Source: Bacillota bacterium (GTDB taxonomy: Bacteria > Bacillota > Dehalobacteriia > UBA4068). Taken from it: a stretch of DNA of 7,107 nucleotides. The notes under the pieces were generated by a model. It was not told the origin of the DNA, made no database searches, and saw only the letters and a program-made list of their open reading frames with translations. The stretch lies in NCBI GenBank assembly GCA_017439615.1, contig JAFSIU010000003.1, positions 1-7,107 of the forward strand. The letters run 5' to 3'. Positions 1-5,632 of this stretch are shown one piece after another. The position numbers and the translations under genes were made by a program. Within the stretch, counting starts at the first letter, position 1; each line of letters opens with the position of its first letter.

Positions 1-113
1 GTTTTCTTTGCAGGTTTTTCTTCACCCTCTGCAGCAGACTTTTTGGTAGTCTTCTTTGCAGGTTTTTCTTCGCCCTCCGCAGCAGCTTTCTTGGTAGTCT
101 TCTTTTTGGGTTT
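1..113 (-). repeat. 48-bp tandem repeat coding for the lysine-rich tail of trigger factor
   Basis: Two complete 48-bp units (66-113 and 18-65) and the start of a third (1-17) are in frame with tig and encode 16-residue units. Unit 1 is KPKKKTTKKAAAEGEE, unit 2 is KPAKKTTKKSAAEGEE and unit 3 begins KPAKK. By eye the two full DNA units differ at 8 of 48 positions. The units alternate a basic KKTTKK block with an acidic EGEE block, as in histone-H1-like or AlgP-like disordered tails. The copy number is unknown because the array is cut by the window edge. Confidence 0.9.
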
Positions 114-1484
114 TTCTGCGACTACTTCGGGTTTTACCTGTTCCTGCTCTTCCATCAGCTTTTTGACGGATTCAGCATCATATTCTTCGACCTTGATTAC
201 AGCATTGTCATAAACAAACTGTGCTGCTTTTTCCAGAAGAATTTTGTCATAAATGAAATGCATCTGATCATTGGCAACAAGCTGCTGTTTGTATTCTTCA
301 GCACCCATCATATAATAGTCAGCCAACTCTGCAACTTCTTTGTCAATTTCTTCCTGAGTCATTTCAAGCTGTTCTTTCTTGGCGATTGCCTGAAGCATAA
401 GCTCGATCTTGATATCAGCTTCTGCCTGTTTGCGGAATTCTTTTCTCAAGCCGAAAAGGTCAGTCTTCATATATTTAAGATAATCTTTGATATCGATATC
501 CTGTTCATCAAGACGTTTGGACAAATCTTCGTACATCTGGGAAACTCTGGGTTCAGCCATCAGCATGGGGATTTCAACCTCTACATCCTGTGCAACGATA
601 TCGATAACAGCATTTCTGACTTCATTGTCTGCTGCCTGATCTGCTTCATCCTGCAAGCCCTGTCTGACCTGTTCTTTCCATTCAGCAACGGTTTCAGCGG
701 TTTCGCTGAGATCCTTTACCAGATCATCATTGAGCTCGGGCAATTCTCTTACGCGGATATTTTTGATCTTGCAATGGAAAATCGCATCCTTACCGGCAAG
801 AGATTCTTCGCCGTAATTAGCGGGGAAGGTTACATGAACATCCTTGGTATCGCCGATTTTCAGACCAACAAGCTGTTCTTCAAAGCCGGGGATGAAGGAA
901 CCGGAGCCGAGCTGCAAGGGATAGTCTTCACCGGAACCGCCATTGAAGAATTCGCCGCCGACTTCACCGGAGAAATCGAGGTTAACGATATGGCCGTTTT
1001 CGGTAACAGTCTTGCGGGGAGCATCTACCAATTTGCCGACGCGGGCAAGCTGATTCTGAACCTCTTGCTCAACATCGACATCGCCGACCTTATAAGTGCG
1101 TTTGGTAACTTCAACGCCCTTATATTTGCCGAGCTTTACAGGGGGCTTGATAGCAATGGTGCCTTTGATAATAACGGGCTTGTTCTTTTCGAGCTGCTCG
1201 ACTTCGATTTTGGGAGCTGCGATGGGCTCAAATTCCTGTTTGTCAATTTCCTCGCCATATTTTTCAGCTAATAAATCCTGTGCTGCTTCATTCATGATGT
1301 TTTGTACGCCGATATAGCTTTCGATGACCTGTGCGGGGGCTTTGCCCTTGCGGAAGCCGGGAATATTGACTCTCTGAGCATATTCCTTGACCTTTTTCTT
1401 CATGGGCAGGAGCATTTCCTCATAGGGAATCTCAACTTCCATGAGAATAGTGTTTTGTTCGCCTTCAGTAAACTTGAATTGCAT
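1..1484 (-). CDS. tig: Trigger factor, ribosome-associated chaperone and peptidyl-prolyl isomerase (3' end outside window)
   Basis: Trigger factor docks on the ribosomal exit tunnel in the cytoplasm and shields nascent chains. From the ATG at 1484, 494 codons are visible and the frame is still open at base 1. The N-terminal ribosome-binding loop GFRKGKAP sits at residues 43-50, the same position as in E. coli. The FKBP-type isomerase domain spans about 160-245 and includes GSGSFIPGF at 193-201. The helical chaperone arms follow to about 445. The family usually ends near 430-450 residues; here a lysine-rich repeat tail begins near 450 and runs out of the window. The start is supported by AGGAGG at 1493-1498, 8 nt upstream, and by alignment of the first residues (MQFKFTEGEQN) with the family. 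Proline is CCC in 17 of 20 visible codons, against 5 of 21 in addA, which suggests high expression. It appears to be its own transcription unit, with a terminator upstream and a promoter at 1521-1549. clpP and clpX commonly follow tig in Bacillota, but that region is not visible. Confidence 0.97.
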   Translation of the reverse strand, partial: MQFKFTEGEQNTILMEVEIPYEEMLLPMKKKVKEYAQRVNIPGFRKGKAPAQVIESYIGVQNIMNEAAQDLLAEKYGEEIDKQEFEPIAAPKIEVEQLEKNKPVIIKGTIAIKPPVKLGKYKGVEVTKRTYKVGDVDVEQEVQNQLARVGKLVDAPRKTVTENGHIVNLDFSGEVGGEFFNGGSGEDYPLQLGSGSFIPGFEEQLVGLKIGDTKDVHVTFPANYGEESLAGKDAIFHCKIKNIRVRELPELNDDLVKDLSETAETVAEWKEQVRQGLQDEADQAADNEVRNAVIDIVAQDVEVEIPMLMAEPRVSQMYEDLSKRLDEQDIDIKDYLKYMKTDLFGLRKEFRKQAEADIKIELMLQAIAKKEQLEMTQEEIDKEVAELADYYMMGAEEYKQQLVANDQMHFIYDKILLEKAAQFVYDNAVIKVEEYDAESVKKLMEEQEQVKPEVVAEKPKKKTTKKAAAEGEEKPAKKTTKKSAAEGEEKPAKK

Positions 1485-1520
1485 TGAAATTTCCTCCTAG
1501 AATTATATTGGCAAAAATTG

Positions 1521-1549
1521 TTTATAAATCTATTCTACATATTTTACAA
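1521..1549 (-). promoter_or_regulatory. Candidate sigma-70/sigma-A promoter for tig
   Basis: On the minus strand a -35 box TTGTAA (1544-1549; 4 of 6 consensus bases) is separated by exactly 17 nt from a -10 box TATAAA (1521-1526; 5 of 6). Transcription would start near 1514, giving a leader of about 30 nt that contains the AGGAGG site. The position just downstream of the previous gene's terminator fits an independent tig promoter. This is pattern matching in an A+T-rich spacer, so a chance match is possible. Confidence 0.45.
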
Positions 1550-1586
1550 AATTCCTTCTTTCACTTTATGTAAAACCAAATAAATG

Positions 1587-1637
1587 AAAAAAGACCGTTA
1601 CGCAAGAACAAAAAGCTCTTCTGGCGAAACGGTCTTT
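1587..1637 (-). terminator. Rho-independent terminator after the DUF1540 gene
   Basis: The arms 1628-1637 and 1590-1599 form a 10-bp stem (AAAGACCGTT with AACGGTCTTT). The stem extends inward through one mismatch to 3 bp (1624-1626 with 1601-1603) and through another to 4 bp (1619-1622 with 1605-1608), leaving a 10-nt loop. On the minus strand the outer arm runs into six T's (1587-1592). The hairpin starts 14 bases past the stop codon of the small cysteine-rich gene and separates it from tig. The plus-strand side has no comparable T-run, so termination should act only on minus-strand transcripts. Confidence 0.85.
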
Positions 1638-1651
1638 ATAAAGCAAGCTGC

Positions 1652-1801
1652 TTATGCTTTGCGGAAAGTCTCGCAGGCAGTGTTGGAGCAGCAATCTACC
1701 TCATGACAATCCTTATCATAGGAAACAAGTATGCTGTCTGCCAGGCATTTGGCATTATCATTGAAATAGCATTCTTCAACCTTACATTTGATTGTAGCCA
1801 T
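1652..1801 (-). CDS. Small cysteine-rich protein, DUF1540-like
   Basis: This complete ORF encodes 49 residues, starting MATIKCKVEECYFND and ending ACETFRKA. It has seven cysteines (6, 11, 19, 32, 37, 38, 43). The order of C-x4-C-x-(Y/F)-N, then C-x-A-x-x-I-x-V, then a closing C-x-T-F is the pattern I associate with DUF1540 proteins. Those are short, of unknown function, common in Bacillota and presumed to bind metal. There is no signal peptide or membrane segment, so it is probably cytoplasmic. The start is fixed by an exceptionally strong Shine-Dalgarno sequence (1806-1815) with 7 nt between AGGAGG and the ATG. A terminator follows directly and another lies upstream after addA, so it is probably expressed alone. 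I found no convincing promoter in the A+T-rich spacer upstream. The metal-binding role is inferred from the cysteines; nothing here shows a function. Confidence 0.85.
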   Translation of the reverse strand: MATIKCKVEECYFNDNAKCLADSILVSYDKDCHEVDCCSNTACETFRKA

Positions 1802-1805
1802 AAGC

Positions 1806-1815
1806 TCACCTCCTT
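1806..1815 (-). promoter_or_regulatory. Perfect Shine-Dalgarno site of the DUF1540-like gene
   Basis: The minus strand reads AAGGAGGTGA, complementary over all ten bases to the usual 3' end of 16S rRNA. It sits 4 nt (7 nt from the AGGAGG core) before the ATG at 1801. It decides the start of this 49-codon gene and predicts efficient translation. Confidence 0.9.
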
Positions 1816-1865
1816 ATGAATGCTATTGTGTCCTGTTTTTCAAATTTCATAACAACAAATTTTTC

Positions 1866-2054
1866 TTAAAAAAGTATTGCCCAAATAAAAAGAAATAATA
1901 AGGCAAGTAAAATCAGAAAATGCGGACAAAAAAGCGTATATACAAGCAATATGCAGGCTGTCAAAAATATAAAGAGATCTGCTGAAAGAGCCGTCGCCCA
2001 GATATCCAGACATCTTCTGCAAAAACAGGAAAGACGATTGACAAATTTTTGCAT
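1866..2054 (-). CDS. Possible small two-segment membrane protein (doubtful ORF)
   Basis: The ORF has 62 codons from an ATG directly behind the T-run of the addA terminator. I do not recognise the product. Its N-terminus is basic with a CFCRRC cluster (residues 10-15). Two hydrophobic stretches follow (about 25-42 and 46-62), separated by CPH, so it would be an inner-membrane hairpin peptide if made. In favour: it fills most of an otherwise empty 315-base spacer, it reads in the same direction as its neighbours and the hydrophobic pattern is coherent. Against: the only Shine-Dalgarno-like sequence (GGGGGTG, 2060-2066) is part of the terminator stem, no promoter is evident, and T-rich spacer DNA easily produces Phe/Leu/Ile-rich frames. 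An overlapping 77-codon frame (2073-1840) starts inside the hairpin and looks less coherent. Confidence 0.33.
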   Translation of the reverse strand: MQKFVNRLSCFCRRCLDIWATALSADLFIFLTACILLVYTLFCPHFLILLALLFLFIWAILF

Positions 2055-2087
2055 AAAAACACCCCCGCATCATTAATATGCGGGGGT
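2055..2087 (-). terminator. Rho-independent terminator of the addB-addA operon
   Basis: A perfect 10-bp stem, ACCCCCGCAT paired with ATGCGGGGGT (2078-2087 with 2061-2070), encloses a 7-nt loop. On the minus strand GTTTTT (2055-2060) follows. It begins 29 bases after the addA stop codon. The high G+C of the stem stands out against the A+T-rich surroundings. Confidence 0.9.
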
Positions 2088-2116
2088 CGGCAAAATATTA
2101 CATTTTCACACAAAAA

Positions 2117-5100
2117 CTATTTCATTTTGGCAATACGGGCGTCATTCAACAAATAGATATAATTACCGACAATTTTTTTGCCATAAACAGAGCTGACAGC
2201 ATGTTCATATAAAGCTAATTGCTTTCCATAGCGCTTTTGCAAATCCTCATCACTAGCACCGCGGTTACCGGATTTGTAGTCAACGATCACATATCCGTCA
2301 GCTTCTTCATCATAGAAAAACAAGTCAATTTTGCCCTGAAGGATCAGTGTTTCTGAAGAATTGCTCTCATTAATGATATAATGCGCAGGAACTGCCAGTG
2401 TAAAAGCCTTTTCTTTTTCAATAAGCTTTGCTTTGGCAAGACGGGTGCCCAATTCCGAATTTAAGAAATTATCAAAAACCTGCATATCCATATTGCTGAT
2501 TTCTTCATCAGAAAGCTTGCCTGCAGCATTCATTTCTGCAATCAGAGCAGGCATATCCTGTTTACTGCCGAAATCGATATTTTCCAACACCTTGTGATAT
2601 GCTGTTCCCAAATCCGCAGCAGAAATTGTTCGCTCCCCAAATATGCAGCCGGAATAATGCTCATGAGTTTTTTCATAAGACATTTTTTGCAGCTCGGTAA
2701 CAGTCCACTTGACAGGAGTGTTCATTATATCACTATAAGCATATTCCCAATTCAGCAGATGTTTTATATAATCCTTCTGTTCCTGAGGACAAGCATCATC
2801 ATTCTCATTGTTATTTTCTTCTGTATTAACAGTTTCGGCAGCCTCCTGTGTTTCGGACATCTTCGCTGTTTCGGCTGTTTCAGATGTAATATCAAGGCTT
2901 TTGACAACACTGATTTTCCATGATGTGTCCGATTCCTCACAAAAATCCTCATAGCCGGCAGTTGTTCTCAGCGCAGAGGCATTCGGATGGGCATAAAGCA
3001 CACGGCATATCCACTGCAGAAAATTATTGGCTGCAGTAGATAAATAATGAGGAACAGTGCCTTTGCCATAGCCCTTATTATGCAATGCAGCAAGTGATTT
3101 TTCCGCATTATTGAAGCTGCCGACCAGAATCAGCTTTTCTCTTGCACGGGTCAAAGCAACATATAGTATTCTCAATTCTTCAGCAATACTTTCCGACTTG
3201 ATTTTCTGACTCATTGCCTGCCATGCCATTGTGGGATAGGTTATGCGCTTTCTGCGGTTAATCCCTTTGCTGCAAATGCCAAAATCTTTATGCAGAAGTA
3301 TATCTCCTGAACTGTCTTTACGAATAAAATTCTTGCCAAGTCCGGCTACAAACACAACGGGGAACTGCAAGCCCTTGGAATGATGTATGGTCATAAGACG
3401 TACAGCTTGTTCCTGTGCAATAAGCGGTCTCGTCGAATTCAAAGGATGATTTCGTTCTTCCAAATCCTTGATAAAACGAATGAATCTGAACAGTCCCTTC
3501 CCCTGCTGTGTTTCAAATTCGCGTGCTCTGTCATAAAGAGAATTGAGATTCATTTGTCTTTGTTCACCCATGGTAAGAGCACCAACCATATGATAGAAGC
3601 CAGTTTCATTATAAATACCGCGTATAAATACAGAAAGCCTCTCGTTAGCTGATTTTTCATGCCAATTTTGCAGCTTGCGGACAAGGATTTCTGCCTTCAG
3701 CATACCGTTTTGAGCTTCCATGCATAATGCATCATAGAGACTGGTATATTTATGAGCATTACGGACCTGCAATATCTCATCAGCAGTGAAGCCACCGAAA
3801 ACACCGCGCATCACAGCCGCCATCTCAATATCCTGCAAGGGATTGTCTATAACCTGCAGCAGGCTCATCATCTGGCGAATCTCAGAGCTGTCGAGATAGC
3901 CGCTTTGCCCCTCGCCAATGGCGGCAATGCCCATGGAAGTCAGTTCATCTATCATTGCCGCACTCCAGGATTTATAGGAGCGCAGGAGAATAACTATATC
4001 CTTCAATTGATGCCCCTCTGCAAGAAGCTCCTTTATTCTTTTGCCGATCACTCTTGCTTCCATACGCGCGGCATGTGCTTCATCATCTTCAAATTCCTCC
4101 GCCAAGCTGCCTTTATCCACAACAAGCAGCTCCGAAGGCTCACCCTTCAGTTTCCTGCCGCATACAAGGGCTGCTCCGTCACTATAATCAATGGAGCAAA
4201 GATGAGTTGTCATCAGCTTACCGAAAATCTCATTGACAGAATCAAGTACGCATTGAACAGAACGATAATTGCAATTCAGATCGATTCGGACACCCTTTTT
4301 GCCACTTTTGTAGCTTTTATGCTTTTTGATAAAAAGATCTGTGTCTGCAAGTCTGAAATGATAAATTGCCTGTTTGACATCGCCAACCATAAAGCAATTA
4401 CCATTCTGTGACATTTCGGAGATAATCGTTTCCTGAACATTGTTGATATCCTGATATTCATCAACAAGAACCTCGTCAAAACGCTGAGTGATGGAAGCAT
4501 CTCCTTCTTTGGCAGCCTTTTTCAGAATAGCAAGACAATAATGCTCCATATCAGAAAAATCTACGATGCCCTTTTCACGCTTTGCCTCACGAAAAGCTAT
4601 GATAAAGCCTTTGGTAAGCTCGCAAAGCGCCTTGACAAGCTCATGCTGCTCCATGACATCCTTGAAAATAAGTTCAGAATCAGCCACAGGAAACATTGCC
4701 TGCAGATTTTTGATTTTGATTTTAGCTTCGTCATAAATAAGACGCATCTGGTCTTTGATATATTCTGATTCTTTGGGAACCTTTGCCCTGCGCCAATCAA
4801 TAAACTGATAATACTGCAAAGCCTGCAGAAATTCATCAAAGCTCTCATCGAACTTCTCAGCCAGTTCATCACAAAGAACGATTTCCGCATTGATATGATC
4901 ACTTAATTCAAGACCGTTGTGCTCCGCAAAGTCCAATGACTTACGCAAAAGCTGACCTGTCTGCACAACTTCATCCTGGCAAAACTTTTTAAGATAAGCA
5001 CATGAAGGAATATCATCAAGACCTTGGGCATTGTCCAGAGATTTGATTTGTTTTGTCAGCCAGGCAATCGGATCGGGCTGGGCAATAACAAAATCATAGA

Positions 5101-5632
5101 CCTTCAGTACGGCAGTAAGCAGACCACTATCATCACGGGAGCCGCCATAAGCATCAGCAAGCGCTTTGATATAAGGATTTTTTTCTTCATACTGCTTTTC
5201 TATATAAGCCTCTAATGTTTCATGCTGCAGCAGATAAAGCTCATAATCCTTTGCGATTCTGAAGCCCGCATCAAGTCCGACCACATTGAAATAATGTCTG
5301 ACTATATCAAAGCAAAAGGAGTGCAGAGTTGTTACAGATGCAGAAGGCAGCAAAGCCAGCTGACGCTGCAGTCTGTGATTATCAGGGTCTGTACGAAGAA
5401 TCTCGCTGAGTCTGTCATGCAAGCGGCTGCGCATTTCTTCTGCTGCGGCCTTTGTGAAGGTAACAACAAGAATACGGTCGATATCAACAGGCTTTTCAGC
5501 ATCTGTGATCAAAGAGACCACACGTTCAACCAGAACAGCAGTCTTACCGCTGCCGGCACCTGCAGAAACGAGTATATTGGTATCGCGGAGAGTGATAGCT
5601 TGTTTTTGTTCATTTGTCCATTCAGTCGTCAT
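2117..5632 (-). CDS. addA: ATP-dependent helicase/nuclease subunit A (AddA)
   Basis: AddA is the UvrD/Rep-like (SF1A) motor and 3'-strand nuclease of the AddAB complex, which resects double-strand breaks up to Chi so that RecA can load. The 1171 residues are close to the usual ~1200. Helicase motifs are in order: Q-motif around WTNEQ (5-9), Walker A GAGSGKT (25-31), Ia VVTFTKAAAEEM (56-67), TLHSF (102-106), Walker B LVDEYQD (389-395), III GDVKQAIYHFR (417-427), NYRS (455-458), V TIHHSKGLQFP (748-758) and VI YVALTRAREK (824-833). The RecB-family nuclease domain is C-terminal and intact: H1013, D1103 in GKID, D1118 and K1120 in VDYK, and Q1138-x3-Y1142. An acidic low-complexity linker (about 915-950) joins motor and nuclease. 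The ATG at 5632 overlaps the end of addB by 11 bases and has GAGGAGAT upstream, so translation is probably coupled. A terminator follows the stop. Confidence 0.98.
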   Translation of the reverse strand: MTTEWTNEQKQAITLRDTNILVSAGAGSGKTAVLVERVVSLITDAEKPVDIDRILVVTFTKAAAEEMRSRLHDRLSEILRTDPDNHRLQRQLALLPSASVTTLHSFCFDIVRHYFNVVGLDAGFRIAKDYELYLLQHETLEAYIEKQYEEKNPYIKALADAYGGSRDDSGLLTAVLKVYDFVIAQPDPIAWLTKQIKSLDNAQGLDDIPSCAYLKKFCQDEVVQTGQLLRKSLDFAEHNGLELSDHINAEIVLCDELAEKFDESFDEFLQALQYYQFIDWRRAKVPKESEYIKDQMRLIYDEAKIKIKNLQAMFPVADSELIFKDVMEQHELVKALCELTKGFIIAFREAKREKGIVDFSDMEHYCLAILKKAAKEGDASITQRFDEVLVDEYQDINNVQETIISEMSQNGNCFMVGDVKQAIYHFRLADTDLFIKKHKSYKSGKKGVRIDLNCNYRSVQCVLDSVNEIFGKLMTTHLCSIDYSDGAALVCGRKLKGEPSELLVVDKGSLAEEFEDDEAHAARMEARVIGKRIKELLAEGHQLKDIVILLRSYKSWSAAMIDELTSMGIAAIGEGQSGYLDSSEIRQMMSLLQVIDNPLQDIEMAAVMRGVFGGFTADEILQVRNAHKYTSLYDALCMEAQNGMLKAEILVRKLQNWHEKSANERLSVFIRGIYNETGFYHMVGALTMGEQRQMNLNSLYDRAREFETQQGKGLFRFIRFIKDLEERNHPLNSTRPLIAQEQAVRLMTIHHSKGLQFPVVFVAGLGKNFIRKDSSGDILLHKDFGICSKGINRRKRITYPTMAWQAMSQKIKSESIAEELRILYVALTRAREKLILVGSFNNAEKSLAALHNKGYGKGTVPHYLSTAANNFLQWICRVLYAHPNASALRTTAGYEDFCEESDTSWKISVVKSLDITSETAETAKMSETQEAAETVNTEENNNENDDACPQEQKDYIKHLLNWEYAYSDIMNTPVKWTVTELQKMSYEKTHEHYSGCIFGERTISAADLGTAYHKVLENIDFGSKQDMPALIAEMNAAGKLSDEEISNMDMQVFDNFLNSELGTRLAKAKLIEKEKAFTLAVPAHYIINESNSSETLILQGKIDLFFYDEEADGYVIVDYKSGNRGASDEDLQKRYGKQLALYEHAVSSVYGKKIVGNYIYLLNDARIAKMK
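2783..2890 (-). other. Low-complexity acidic linker inside AddA
   Basis: Residues 915-950 of AddA are dominated by Thr, Glu, Ala and Asn. Short imperfect repeats of the type (S/A)ETxE appear first (ETAETA, SETQEAAET), followed by an Asn/Glu/Asp-rich run. The DNA shows matching micro-repeats of GCCGAAAC-like words. It lies between the last helicase motif (about 833) and the nuclease domain (from about 1005), where AddA/RecB proteins have a flexible tether. The reading frame is continuous through it. Confidence 0.7.

Noticed and set aside
1..113. The 48-bp repeats as a CRISPR array or intergenic repeat
   Set aside because: There are no spacers between the units and they are in frame with tig, so they are a protein-coding tandem repeat.
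258..1271. A 337-codon plus-strand open frame, with further plus-strand frames at 1096-1317 and 1302-1487
   Set aside because: All lie antisense to tig, which has complete family motifs, an SD and biased codons. The Phe/Leu/Ile-rich translation is what the complement of Lys/Glu-rich biased codons gives, and there is no upstream SD or recognisable domain.
1590..1637. The long inverted repeat as an operator, an attachment site or an insertion-sequence end
   Set aside because: The T-run on the minus-strand side and the position just after a stop codon explain it as a terminator. No transposase or direct repeats are nearby.
1840..2073. A 77-codon minus-strand frame overlapping the small hydrophobic ORF
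   Set aside because: Its start lies inside the addA terminator hairpin, it has no SD and it shows no coherent pattern. It runs to within 40 bases of the DUF1540-like start and looks like chance.
3752..4411. A 219-codon plus-strand frame inside addA (and others at 2594-2923, 3380-3652, 5222-5653)
   Set aside because: They are antisense to the intact AddA reading frame, including its Walker B and motif III region. The products resemble no family I know and no ribosome binding sites support them.
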